From Streptomyces griseus (lineage in GTDB: Bacteria; Actinomycetota; Actinomycetes; Streptomycetales; Streptomycetaceae): 64,000 bases of DNA. Both the position numbers and the translations under genes were made by a program. Below the pieces are notes generated by a model. It saw nothing but the letters and a program-made list of their open reading frames with translations. It was not told the DNA's origin and ran no database searches. Shown one piece after another: positions 42,286-50,918 of the stretch; position 1 is the first letter of the stretch; the number at the start of each line of letters is the position of its first letter. The stretch covers positions 372,001 through 436,000 of the forward strand of contig NZ_UAVD01000029.1 of the NCBI RefSeq assembly GCF_900460065.1, given 5' to 3'.

Positions 42286-42876
42286 TCATGGGGCCCCGTC
42301 GGCCCGGCCTGGTCGGATCAGGGCAGCGCGGATGCTGGTGAGCGCCTCGTCGAGGGTGGCGGCGATGTTCTCGTGGCCGGTGAAGCCGTCGTCCTCGGCG
42401 GGGTCGACGGTCCAGCCCCAGCCGCTGGAGTCGTGGCCGTCGATGGTGGCAGCGTGGTTGCCCTTGTTGATGGTGATGGCGAGGTTTCCGGCGGGCAGCG
42501 TCTTGATGTCGGTACGGGCGGTGTCGCCGAAGGCGTGGTGAATCGCTGCCCGTGCCTCCTGGGCGGTGGTCATGGGGTGTGTCTGCTGGGTGACAGTGAG
42601 GACGACGGTGCGGCCGTCCGGGTCGGAGTGGGTGTGCTGGCCGACGGGGGCCGTGCGGGGGCCGACGGGGATCGTGAGGCCGAGGCGCAGGGACCCGGTC
42701 GCCGGGCGGCGCGGGCTGGCCGGGTAGAGCTCGAAGACGGTTCCGTCGAGCTGGGTGGCGTAGTGCTCGGGTCCCGGGCCGTGCTGTTCCGTGACGAAGG
42801 TGAGGCCGAGTTCGGTGTAGAAGGCCTGGCAGGCGTTGAGGCGGTTCGTGTAGATCACGATGAGGTCGGGGTGCAT
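42286..42876 (-). CDS. VOC-family protein with C-terminal extension
   Basis: This is a 196-aa protein. The N-terminal half is a vicinal-oxygen-chelate unit (MHPDLIVIYTNRLNACQAFY, LTFVTEQHGPGPEHYATQLD, GTVFELYP), a fold used by glyoxalases, extradiol dioxygenases and antibiotic-binding resistance proteins. After about residue 95 follows a separate domain (VVLTVTQQTHPMTTAQEARA, LAITINKGNHAATIDGHDSS) of unknown type. The arrangement suggests a fusion of a VOC unit with a small immunity-like domain. It appears intact within the remnant zone. Confidence 0.75.
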   Translation of the reverse strand: MHPDLIVIYTNRLNACQAFYTELGLTFVTEQHGPGPEHYATQLDGTVFELYPASPRRPATGSLRLGLTIPVGPRTAPVGQHTHSDPDGRTVVLTVTQQTHPMTTAQEARAAIHHAFGDTARTDIKTLPAGNLAITINKGNHAATIDGHDSSGWGWTVDPAEDDGFTGHENIAATLDEALTSIRAALIRPGRADGAP

Positions 42877-43002
42877 CCGGTGTCTCCTGGGGCGGTAGCT
42901 CTGACGGAGGGGTGCCCCCCCCGGCTGGGTGCCGAGGCGTGCTGGTGGTCTGTGCGACGGGGCACTGGTAGACCGTCTCGCCGCTCCGCCCGCTGGTAAT
43001 GA

Positions 43003-43392
43003 TCAGTTCCCCGTCGGATTTTGCGTAGATCCTCGTCGGGCAGGCGCACATGCCCCGGAGGGTCCGGCAGGCCTTCGCCCTCTGGGAACCCGAGCTTGCC
43101 GGGACCACGTCGGCAAACGGTCCAGCACCGCCAGCCCGTACCTCGCCCGCCACCGGGCATGCGTCGACACCCTGGCCTCCTTCAGCCGGTCCAACTCGTC
43201 CACCACGGTCATCGGAACAGCAACACGAACCGCGCCCGGAAAACCGGCCGGCGAGAAGAAGTCAGTGTGGGCCTCGTGGTCCCGGCGGCCCTTTACCGGC
43301 TGCCGGCCCGCCGCGACACCCAGCACATCCTCGAGGAGACGGTCTACGTCCTGGCCCCACCGCACGAGCGGTGAGGGAACAACGGCGGGCAC
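43003..43392 (-). pseudogene. PIN-domain gene remnant
   Basis: The frame contains PGAVRVAVPMTVVDELDRLK followed by THARWRARYGLAVLDRL. The VxVPxTVVDELDxLK pattern is that of PIN-domain ribonucleases. The N-terminal catalytic Asp region and the C-terminal acidic residues are not recognisable, and the frame decays into Arg/Pro-rich sequence. It is probably a broken toxin-like gene. No intact antitoxin is visible next to it. Confidence 0.35.
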
Positions 43393-43440
43393 AGCGGGCG
43401 GGGCCCGACGCGTGATGCGTCGGGCCCCGCCCGCTGTGCC
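43388..43440. terminator. Strong 24-bp palindrome
   Basis: ggcacagcgggcggggcccg... at 43388-43411 pairs perfectly over 24 bp with 43417-43440, with a 5-base loop (gtgat). It lies just beyond the stop of the leftward PRC-barrel gene and is a likely terminator. Confidence 0.85.
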
Positions 43441-43455
43441 TACGGCGCGAGAGAT

Positions 43456-43809
43456 TCAGACGCGACGGTGACGGCCGTAGTACTCACCCGTCGTACGGTG
43501 GAAGTCCGCGTCGCCGACGTGCTTGTCCTTGTCGAACTCCGGGGAGTCCTTGATCTGCTCCTTGGTGAGGTCGACGTAGATCTTCTTGTCGCCGTTGTCG
43601 ACGCGGCTCACCGTGCCCGCCGGAAGCAGGACGTGCTTGCCGAAGATCCATACGCCGGTGTCGACGACCAGGTACGAGGACGTGACGTCGTCGGAGTGCT
43701 TGTCGACCTTGCCGATGCTGCCGTCCGTGGCCTCGACCTTGTAGCCGATCAGGTCGGTACCGACGGTGTGACCGGCGGTCGGCTGGTATCCCCACAGGTT
43801 CTCGGACAT
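43456..43809 (-). CDS. PRC-barrel domain protein
   Basis: This is a 117-aa protein from ATG 43809, with aaggag upstream. VGTDLIGYKVEATDGSIGKV is the start of a PRC barrel. SSYLVVDTGVWIFGKHVLLP and DLTKEQIKDSPEFDKDKHVG are typical of stress-type PRC-barrel proteins of actinomycetes. These small beta-barrel proteins are often general-stress or cell-surface associated. The exact role is unknown. Confidence 0.93.
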   Translation of the reverse strand: MSENLWGYQPTAGHTVGTDLIGYKVEATDGSIGKVDKHSDDVTSSYLVVDTGVWIFGKHVLLPAGTVSRVDNGDKKIYVDLTKEQIKDSPEFDKDKHVGDADFHRTTGEYYGRHRRV

Positions 43810-44014
43810 AGGAAACTCCTTCGTTCGCATGGAAATGCAAGAGGTATTCAAAGCGGTAGGCGGACGGTTGCCGGCGCCGGTCGGTCGTTGTCCGGGCGGG
43901 CTTTCCCTTTCCTCATCAACCGCTGACAGCCTCGTGCCCCTCCCTTTCCGCTCCATGTCCCCGAAATGGGTAGTTTTTCCATGGGTTCCGGGGGAACTCG
44001 GCGGGCTCGTGCTT

Positions 44015-44180
44015 TCAGCCCAGCAGCGCCGCGACGGCGATGAGCGCCGGGACCGAGAGCAGGGTGGACAGCAGGATCGAATCCCTGGCGAACCGCTCGG
44101 CGACCCCGTAGTGCGAGGTGTGCGTGAAGAGGTTCTGGGCGGCCGGGAGAGCCGCGATCACGACGTTGCGATCGCCCCAG
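44015..44180 (-). pseudogene. AEC (auxin efflux carrier) family transporter, C-terminal remnant
   Basis: The frame ending at the stop 44015-44017 encodes NVVIAALPAAQNLFTHTSHY then GVAERFARDSILLSTLLSVP and ALIAVAALLG. These are the last two helices of AEC permeases (PTAQNVF, ARDTxLLST motifs). The upstream eight helices are missing and unrelated sequence begins near 44170. It is a dead fragment. Confidence 0.75.
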
Positions 44181-44304
44181 GGCTCTGCCGGCAGCGGGGG
44201 CTGGCCCCACCCCCGATCAACCGGACAGCCGGATGGCCAGGAGAACGCCATGTCGGCGACCGTGGGGCTGTCCCGAGCAAGTCGCCCACAGAGAAGGCAG
44301 GATC

Positions 44305-45681
44305 GTGCGTATCGTCACGGCCACCGCCGTCGCCCTGGCCCTCGCCGGCCAAGCCGCCCCGGCCGCCACCGCCCACCAGCCGACCACCGACGGAATCTGG
44401 CGCATGGACGGCTACGGCACAGTCCTCTCCATCCGGAACGGAACCTTCCAGGAGTACCAGACCACCGCCGTCAGCTGTCTCCAGGGAGATTCCGCGCAGC
44501 GGACCGGCCCCAGCACCTACACCATGGCCGACGGCACTGTCCTCACCGTGCGCACCCAAGGAGGCCGCGACCGCGCGTCCCTGCGGGCGGACGGCTCCGT
44601 CGGCGACCGGAACCTGCGCCGGATCCCGGAGTTGCCCGACGCCTGCACGAGTCCGGCCCCCAAGGGGCCGCTCGCTGCCTTTGACGTCTTCTGGCAGTCG
44701 TTCGAGGAGAACTACCCTTTCTTTTCTGCCAAGGGCATCGACTGGCACGCCGTACGCGACCAATACCGCCCCCTGGTACAGGCTGGGACGACGAGGGACG
44801 AGCTCTACGCCGTCTTCAGCGAGATGGTCAAGCCGCTCCACGATGCCCACGTTGCCGTCCAGGACGGCGATCGCGTCTTCGCGCAGGTTCGCCCCGGCAC
44901 CGTCCTGCCCACCGGGGAGTTGGACACCAAGGTCAAGAAGTTCATAGTGGCGCGCGACCTCAAGAACGCCCGGAACCTCCAGGACTTCGCCCATGGGCGG
45001 ATCACCTACGCCGACCTCCCCGGCGGGCAGGGCTATGTGCGGATCTCCGGCTTCGGCGGATACGTGGGCGATGGTGCCCCCTACGCCGCCCAGCTGGCCG
45101 AGCTCGACAGGGCGCTGGACACGGTCCTCAGCCAGGAGCGCACTCAGCGCCTGAAGGGTCTGATCATCGACCTGCGGATCAACGGCGGCGGCTCCGACGC
45201 CCTGGGAATCCACCTCGCCGAGCGCCTCACCGACACCTCCTACCTCGCCTACTCCAAGCGGGCCCGCAACGACCCCGCCGACCCCACCCGGCACACCCGC
45301 CCCCAACCCGCGTATGTCACGCCCGCCCAAGGGCCCCGATACACCGGGCCGGTCGCCGTGCTGACCGGCGGCTCGACCGTCAGCGCGGGGGAGACCTTCA
45401 CCCAGGCCCTCATGGACCGGCCTGGCAAGACGGTCCGGATCGGGCAGCCCACACAAGGGGTCTTCTCGGACGTCATGTCGCGCAAGTTCCCCAACGGCAT
45501 GTCGGCCTGGCTTCCGAACGAGGAGTTCCTGACCCGGTCGGGCAGGACCTTCGACGGCACAGGCATTCCGCCGCACCTCAAAGAGCCGGTCTTCACGAAG
45601 GAGGAGTTCGACAACGAGAGGGACTCGGCCTTCGACAGAGCTCTGAACGTCCTGCGGACCTACGGCGGTGCCGCGGGCTGA
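44305..45681 (+). CDS. Secreted S41-family (tail-specific/tricorn-like) peptidase
   Basis: This is a 458-aa protein from GTG 44305 (VRIVTATAVALALAGQAAPA), preceded by gaaggcagg. The signal peptide is about 24 residues. A beta-rich N-terminal part (DGIWRMDGYGTVLSIRNGTF) precedes the peptidase: FDVFWQSFEENYPFFSAKGI, GYVRISGFGGYVGDG, LIIDLRINGGGSDALG. The catalytic Ser is in GGSTVSAGETFTQAL (S360), with the GQPTQG motif after it. No PDZ domain is obvious. It is extracellular or cell-surface and cleaves peptides at C-termini. It is not clearly linked to the sugar genes downstream. Confidence 0.9.
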   Translation: MRIVTATAVALALAGQAAPAATAHQPTTDGIWRMDGYGTVLSIRNGTFQEYQTTAVSCLQGDSAQRTGPSTYTMADGTVLTVRTQGGRDRASLRADGSVGDRNLRRIPELPDACTSPAPKGPLAAFDVFWQSFEENYPFFSAKGIDWHAVRDQYRPLVQAGTTRDELYAVFSEMVKPLHDAHVAVQDGDRVFAQVRPGTVLPTGELDTKVKKFIVARDLKNARNLQDFAHGRITYADLPGGQGYVRISGFGGYVGDGAPYAAQLAELDRALDTVLSQERTQRLKGLIIDLRINGGGSDALGIHLAERLTDTSYLAYSKRARNDPADPTRHTRPQPAYVTPAQGPRYTGPVAVLTGGSTVSAGETFTQALMDRPGKTVRIGQPTQGVFSDVMSRKFPNGMSAWLPNEEFLTRSGRTFDGTGIPPHLKEPVFTKEEFDNERDSAFDRALNVLRTYGGAAG

Positions 45682-46231
45682 CGCAGGACTAGCGGGCCTG
45701 GGGACAACCCGCTGGAGATCACGGAAAGTCACCACCACGCTCAGCAGCACCGACCTCTCGCGACAGCTGAATACGAGAGCCCACCAGTACCGAGGCCGGA
45801 ACAGCCGGGCAGGACTCGGATCGGCGGTAGCCGGTGTCGAAGCGGCCCCGGCGCTCACGCGGGCTGCCGGGCCGTTCGAGGACCGGTCGTACTCCACCCA
45901 GGACCAAGCCCGTGGGGCACCGGGCCTGCTCCGCGAACCGCATGACGGTGCGGTCCGCGGAGCAGGCCCGGTGCCCGCAAGCGGACGCCGAGCCGCGCGG
46001 CGTCTGCGACGTGATCGACCGTCACAGCACCCTGTCCGTGGACGTCGGCCGGACCGGGAGGATTCGCCGCGAACGACCCGGACGCCCGAGCCCTGGGCGA
46101 GGTCTTCGACGGCGAACAGCACAGGCTCGTCGTCCGCCCCGTCTGAGCGGCCGCTCGACCTGCGCCGAACGGCGTGGACCGATTCGGCGGCACACGACGC
46201 CGACCGGCCCGTTGCCCGGGGCGGTCGCCCG
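45682..46231. other. 550-base region with a long palindrome
   Basis: The region between the S41 gene and rmlB contains the 28-bp dyad at 45915-45976. An open frame ending at 46145 encodes a plausible tail (GFAANDPDARALGEVFDGEQ) without a credible start, possibly another remnant. No intact gene is called. Confidence 0.4.
45915..45976. repeat. 28-bp inverted repeat
   Basis: gggcaccgggcctgctccgc... at 45915-45942 pairs with 45949-45976 at 27 of 28 positions around a 6-base loop (tgacgg). It is a cruciform or terminator-strength hairpin, near where remnant sequence gives way to the sugar cassette. Confidence 0.85.
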
Positions 46232-47206
46232 TCATTCCTCTCGCCGCCCGGCGGCCTGCCACCACCTCGGATTGGCCTCGTACCAGGCCACCGTCTCGGC
46301 GATCCCGCGGTCGAGGGGCACCTGCGGCTCGTAGCCGAGCTGCTCGCGGATCTTGGTGTCGTCCAGCGCGTAGCGGAGGTCGTGGCCCTTGCGGTCCTCG
46401 ACGTACTCGATCATCGAGGCGTCGGCGCCGCACAGCGCCAGAAGGTGCTCGGCCAGCCGCAGGTTCTCCAGCTCGTCGCCGCTGCCGACGTTGTAGATCT
46501 CGCCGGCGCCGCCCTTGGCGAGGACCAGGTGGATGGCGCGGCAGTGGTCGTCGACGTGAATCCACTCACGGCGGTTGCGCCCGTCGCCGTAGACGGGGAC
46601 CTTGCGGCCCCGCAGCAGATTCGTCACGAACCGCGGGACGAGCTTCTCGGGGTGCTGGTAGGGCCCGTAGTTGTTCGAGCAGCGAGTGATGGACACGTCC
46701 AGACCGTGGGTGCGCCAGTAGCTGCGGGCGATCAGGTCGGCGCTGGCCTTCGACGCGGCGTACGGGGAGTTCGGCAGGAGAGGCCGCTCCTCGGTCCAGG
46801 AGCCCTGCTCGATCGAACCGTAGACCTCGTCGGTGGAGATGTGCAGGACCCGCTCGACCCGGCTCAGGGAGGCGGCCTCCAGCAGCACCTGGGTGCCCAG
46901 CGCGTTGGTACGGACGAACTCCCGGCCGCCGGCGACGGAGCGGTCCACGTGGGACTCGGCGGCGAAGTGGACGATCGCGTCGTGGCCCGGCAGCAGTTCG
47001 CGCAGCAGAGCCCCGTCGCAGACGTCTCCCCGGACGAACTCCAGCCGGTCGTGGTGTGCCGGCAGGTTCCCCCGGTCGCCCGCGTAGGTCAGTTTGTCGA
47101 GCACGGTGATCCGGGTGTCCGGGGCCGCGCCGTAACGGCCCGCCAGAAGTGACCGCGCATAGTGGGAACCGATGAACCCGGCCCCGCCGGTGACCAGGAT
47201 TCTCAC
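46232..47206 (-). CDS. rmlB: dTDP-glucose 4,6-dehydratase
   Basis: This is a 324-aa protein from GTG 47206. NAD-binding VTGGAGFIGSHYARSLLAGR, catalytic HISTDEVYGSIE (Thr-Asp-Glu) and the SPYAASKASADLIARSYWRT Tyr/Lys motif are intact. It converts dTDP-glucose to dTDP-4-keto-6-deoxyglucose, the branch point for all deoxysugars made by this cassette. It lies 151 bases downstream of rmlA on the same strand. Confidence 0.96.
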   Translation of the reverse strand: MRILVTGGAGFIGSHYARSLLAGRYGAAPDTRITVLDKLTYAGDRGNLPAHHDRLEFVRGDVCDGALLRELLPGHDAIVHFAAESHVDRSVAGGREFVRTNALGTQVLLEAASLSRVERVLHISTDEVYGSIEQGSWTEERPLLPNSPYAASKASADLIARSYWRTHGLDVSITRCSNNYGPYQHPEKLVPRFVTNLLRGRKVPVYGDGRNRREWIHVDDHCRAIHLVLAKGGAGEIYNVGSGDELENLRLAEHLLALCGADASMIEYVEDRKGHDLRYALDDTKIREQLGYEPQVPLDRGIAETVAWYEANPRWWQAAGRREE

Positions 47207-47357
47207 GGTGTGGCCCCCCGCAGCACGCTCGGGCGGGGAGTGCGCTCCGGGTCGACCGTACCGCCGGCCCGGCCGTGTGGGGTGTGGGGCAACATGATGG
47301 TCGTCCTCCAGAAGGAGTGTCCGGTTCGTGCGTCGCGCGGGAATCCGCCGCGGCCGC

Positions 47358-48227
47358 TCAGCCAGCCGCGGCGATGTCCATCACGTACTGGCCGTACGGA
47401 GAGCGGGCGAGCTGGGCCCCCAGCCGGTGGCATGCCTCCCGGTCGATGTAGCCCATGCGCCAGGCGATCTCCTCGACGCAGGCGATGCGGACACCCTGAC
47501 GGTGTTCCAGCAGTTGCACGTACTGGCCCGCGTCGATGAGCGCGTCGTGGGTTCCGGTGTCCAGCCAGACGAAGCCGCGGCCCAGTTGCACGAGTGCGGC
47601 CTTGCCCCGCTCCAGGTATCGCCGGTTCACGTCGGTGATCTCCAGTTCGCCGCGCTCCGACGGCCGGAGCGACCTGGCGATCTCCACGACGTCGTTGTCG
47701 TAGAAGTACAGCCCGGTGATGGCCAGGTTGGACCGCGGCCGCGCCGGTTTCTCCTCCAGGGCGGTGAGGTTGCCGGCGCCGTCGACCTCACCGACCCCGT
47801 AGCGCTCCGGATCGCGGACCGGATAGCCGAAGAGCACCGCGCCGTCGAGGTCCAGGGCGACCCTGCGCAGGATGTCGGAGAAGCCGGGACCATGGAAGAG
47901 GTTGTCACCGAGGACCAGGGCCACCGCGTCGTCGCCGATGTGGTCCTCGGACACCAGGAAGGCGTCCGCCAGTCCGCGCGGCTTGTCCTGTTCCGCGTAG
48001 CTGAGGTCGAGCCCGAGGTCCGATCCGTCGCCGAGCAGTCGCCGGAACCCCTGCAGACCGTCGGGCGCGGCGACGATCTGGATATCGGTGATCCCCGCGA
48101 GCATCAGCACCGACAGCGGATAGTAGATCATCGGTTTGTCGTAGACCGGCAGAAGCTGTTTGGACACTCCGAAAGTGATCGGCTGCAGCCTCGTACCGTG
48201 ACCCCCGGCCAGGATGATTCCCTTCAC
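47358..48227 (-). CDS. rmlA: Glucose-1-phosphate thymidylyltransferase
   Basis: This is a 289-aa protein starting MKGIILAGGHGTRLQPITFG, the nucleotide-binding motif of RmlA, followed by KQLLPVYDKPMIYYPLSVLM. Further typical segments are LVLGDNLFHGPGFSDIL and VWLDTGTHDALIDAGQYVQL. It makes dTDP-glucose from glucose-1-phosphate and dTTP. It is homologous to StrD/DesIII-type enzymes of antibiotic clusters and is paired with rmlB. Confidence 0.96.
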   Translation of the reverse strand: MKGIILAGGHGTRLQPITFGVSKQLLPVYDKPMIYYPLSVLMLAGITDIQIVAAPDGLQGFRRLLGDGSDLGLDLSYAEQDKPRGLADAFLVSEDHIGDDAVALVLGDNLFHGPGFSDILRRVALDLDGAVLFGYPVRDPERYGVGEVDGAGNLTALEEKPARPRSNLAITGLYFYDNDVVEIARSLRPSERGELEITDVNRRYLERGKAALVQLGRGFVWLDTGTHDALIDAGQYVQLLEHRQGVRIACVEEIAWRMGYIDREACHRLGAQLARSPYGQYVMDIAAAG

Positions 48228-48659
48228 GTCAGCGCCTCCGTGCGTGAGAGTGCGATTCCGGGGCGAACGGAATCGAAGGGGAAGACAGAATTCCGCCGGG
48301 TCGGACCTATGTCATCGAGGTTCCCCCGGGACGGGAGGAAAGCAGTCGTGGGTTGTCCGACGGAAAGTTGACTGTGTCGATGGTCCATGACGCCGGGCGC
48401 CGCGACATCTCCGGTATTGCTGTGCAGGGCACTCCGCCGGTCATGCGTGGGAACGTCGAATGTTCGACCGGCCCGATATTCGCCTGAGCGAGGAACATGG
48501 ATATCAGGAACCTCGTGGAGCCACCGAGCACCGACGGACTTGCCTGGTCCGCGATGTGCAGTACGCCTTCCTTGTCCGGCGAGTTCCGGCGGGTGCCGGG
48601 CGCTCTGGCGGGGCAAGCCCTCTCGGCGCCCTGTAGCGCCCACGGACCACGGGGTCCCG
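48228..48659. other. 432-base intergenic region, no confident gene
   Basis: This region lies between rmlA and the 4-ketoreductase gene, both leftward. It probably contains the rmlA promoter (gtgcgattccggggcgaacg area). A leftward open frame here has mixed third-position GC and no recognised family. No strong hairpin is seen. Confidence 0.4.
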
Positions 48660-49667
48660 TCAGTCGGGGGGCGCGTCCGCGAGGTCGGCGATCAGGTCGG
48701 CGAGCCCGGCGTCCAGCGGGGTCAGCGGGCGCCAGCCCGTCGCGGTGCGAAACCGCGTGGAGTTCGCCACGGTGCTCCTGAGGTCCGTCGGAAGCGCGTG
48801 TGCCGGTGGCGGGACGGCGGTCACGGGCACCGGAGGGCGTCCGGTCCGGGCCGCGACACCGTCGGCGATCGACCGGAAGACCCGGCCCAGCGGCTCGCCC
48901 TGCCCGGTTCCGAGGACCCAGTGCCGGCCGGTGACCGCCTCGGGGTGGTCCAGGGCGGCAAGGAACGCCCGTGCGGTGTCGTCGACATGGAGCAGATCGC
49001 GCAGCACCGAGCCGTCGTGCCACATGGTCAGCGGCTCCCCGGCCAGTGCCCGCCGTACCATCGCCGCCAGCACCCCCCGGTCCTTCCGCCCGGCGGGTGC
49101 GCCGCGCCCGTAGACCGTAGGCAGCCGGAGGGACGCGCCGCGTACCGTGCCCTGCGCGGCGGCGGCCAGCAGTTCGCGCTCCGCCGCCTGCTTCTGACGG
49201 TCGTACGGGCTGGTCGGGGCGTCCGGCGCGGATTCGTCGACCGGGATCGGGGCGCCGGGACCGGCCTGCGACGTCGAGCCGGCGAACAGGACGAGCGCGG
49301 CGGCACCGCGCGCGTGCCCGCGCTCCAGCAACGCTTCGAGCAGCGCGCTCATCACCCCCGCGTTGGCCCGGCCCAGCGCCTCGTCCGACGCGCCCTCGCC
49401 GCGCCACCCCGCACCATGACTGACGAGGTGGACGATCGCGTCTGATCCGGCGACGGCGGCCCGGAGAACGTCCCGGTCCGTCAGGTCACCCGTGCACCGC
49501 TCGACGTCGGCACGCGCGCCCCGCGGTACCGCGACCGGTCCCCGGGCCACCGTGCGCAGCCGGACGGGGCGCCGCGACAGCGCCGCCACGACCACGGACC
49601 CGACGAAGCCCGACGCCCCGAGCACGGTGACGAGCGGGGGGCGGCCCGGCACATCGGCGCCGGTCAC
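48660..49667 (-). CDS. NDP-hexose 4-ketoreductase (NAD-dependent epimerase/dehydratase family)
   Basis: This is a 335-aa protein from GTG 49667, overlapping the methyltransferase stop (GTGA). Motifs are VTVLGASGFVGSVVVAALSR (Rossmann), IVHLVSHGAGWRGEG, the Tyr/Lys motif TSPYDRQKQAAERELLAAAA, and LRLPTVYGRG followed by LLHVDDTARAFLAAL. The best context match is the 4-ketoreductases of 2,6-dideoxysugar pathways (EvaE, KijC2 class). It would set the C-4 hydroxyl that the adjacent O-methyltransferase could methylate. The stereochemistry cannot be read from sequence. Confidence 0.88.
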   Translation of the reverse strand: MTGADVPGRPPLVTVLGASGFVGSVVVAALSRRPVRLRTVARGPVAVPRGARADVERCTGDLTDRDVLRAAVAGSDAIVHLVSHGAGWRGEGASDEALGRANAGVMSALLEALLERGHARGAAALVLFAGSTSQAGPGAPIPVDESAPDAPTSPYDRQKQAAERELLAAAAQGTVRGASLRLPTVYGRGAPAGRKDRGVLAAMVRRALAGEPLTMWHDGSVLRDLLHVDDTARAFLAALDHPEAVTGRHWVLGTGQGEPLGRVFRSIADGVAARTGRPPVPVTAVPPPAHALPTDLRSTVANSTRFRTATGWRPLTPLDAGLADLIADLADAPPD

Positions 49668-50638
49668 GCCGCGTCGCCCCGCTGACCGGTTCGGCGCCCC
49701 GTCGTGCGGCCGGCCGTCGGGGGTTCGTCCGGTCGCCGGTAGACGGCCTGCCAGTAGTAACTCCACGGGACGGCCCTGCCGTCGCCGACGGTCTCCCAGC
49801 GTGGGCCCGGCCGGTAGGACGAGAGGAACTTGGGTGCCAGAGCCGCGACCGCACGGCTGTCGTGGATGTCGAGGAGGTCCCGCAGCAGCCCGGTCGCCAG
49901 GGCCATCCGCACGACCTCGTCGCCCTGCGCGTGGTTGTCCAGTTCCTTCTCCAGGTATTTGCCGACCGGGTTGTTCACGTAGAGCGCGGAGCACCGCCGG
50001 TCGATCAGAGCGAGGTAGTTGCGCACCGTCTCCGGTGGCATCTCGGCGAACGAGTCGACGTTCAGGCACAGGTCGAAGCGGGCGGTTCCGAGCGCCCGGT
50101 CCAGGTCGTCCGTGGTGTCGACCGACACGAACCTCACGCGGGAGAAGGCCTCGGTGTCCAGGACGGTGCGCAGGTACTCCCTCGACAGCGCGAGGGCACG
50201 TCCCAGATCGATGATCCAGTATTCCTCGACCCGGTGGTTGGAGAGGATCGCGTGGCAGGTCCGCCCGTAGCCGGCGCCGATCTCCAGGACGCGCGCGCCG
50301 TCGGGTTCGACGTACCGGCTGATGAACTCCAACTCGTGGACCGCGAGCAGGTAGTCCATGCAGACGCTGTCACCGTCGTGGGTCACGGAGATGGGTGACC
50401 CGGTCTCGCGATGACGGATCCTGCGCAGACGCCCGCGGTTCTCCGGGGTGAGACGCGAGGCGAGTTCGAAGATCAGCGCCTTGAGATAGCGGACCCCGTT
50501 GACCTGCGGATCCCACAGTGCGAGCTTGAAGTTCACCGGATCCGATTTGAACGAGGCCAGCTTGGCCACGCCCTCCTCGGTGACCTTGACGGAGTTGTTG
50601 TAATTCCACAGCGGGCTCGGGCTGTATCGGTCATCCAT
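49664..50638 (-). CDS. Putative sugar O-methyltransferase
   Basis: This is a 324-aa protein from ATG 50638 (MDDRYSPSPLWNYNNSVKVT). SAM-binding ARVLEIGAGYGRTCHAIL and the acidic post-II motif EYWIIDLGRALALSREYL are clear, with FDLCLNVDSFAEMPPETVRN following. N-terminal SPLWNYNNSVKV and C-terminal VPWSYYWQAVYRRP match the putative sugar O-methyltransferase group found in nucleotide-sugar clusters. It is coupled to the 4-ketoreductase, so 4-O-methylation of the deoxysugar is the likely role. It is divergent from the StrG-like gene across 280 bases. Confidence 0.85.
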   Translation of the reverse strand: MDDRYSPSPLWNYNNSVKVTEEGVAKLASFKSDPVNFKLALWDPQVNGVRYLKALIFELASRLTPENRGRLRRIRHRETGSPISVTHDGDSVCMDYLLAVHELEFISRYVEPDGARVLEIGAGYGRTCHAILSNHRVEEYWIIDLGRALALSREYLRTVLDTEAFSRVRFVSVDTTDDLDRALGTARFDLCLNVDSFAEMPPETVRNYLALIDRRCSALYVNNPVGKYLEKELDNHAQGDEVVRMALATGLLRDLLDIHDSRAVAALAPKFLSSYRPGPRWETVGDGRAVPWSYYWQAVYRRPDEPPTAGRTTGRRTGQRGDAA

Positions 50639-50918
50639 GGGCTGCGACGTTAGGCGGCCCCGCCGACCGGCGGCTTCCTCGAAAATGCGGTGTCCGATCC
50701 GATCTCCACGCCGGGTCGAGGCCGTTGCGAGAGATGACCGGGACCGTGACTCCGGTCTTCCGGCACGTCCGTGCGGCGCGCCGCGGGGGCCCTGCCGAGC
50801 CGCCCGGGACACGACCGCGCCCGCCGGGAGTCCTTGACGATGCCTCGGATTTCTCGCAGCGTGCGCTTTCCGGCCGGAGTATGGGAACGAGAGATTCCCC
50901 ATGCTAGCTTCGGGAGTT
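50639..50918. promoter_or_regulatory. Divergent promoter region of the sugar cassette
   Basis: These 280 bases separate the leftward methyltransferase/ketoreductase genes from the rightward five- to six-gene block. Both promoters should be here. The segment 50875-50918 (gagtatgggaacgagagattccccatgcta) is the least GC-rich. A gggagtt ribosome-binding site precedes ATG 50919. No operator dyad is obvious. Confidence 0.5.

Noticed and set aside
48307..48660. Leftward open frame with a peptide-like end between rmlA and the ketoreductase
   Set aside because: Third-position GC is mixed, there is no clear start and no known family. More likely the untranslated upstream region of rmlA.
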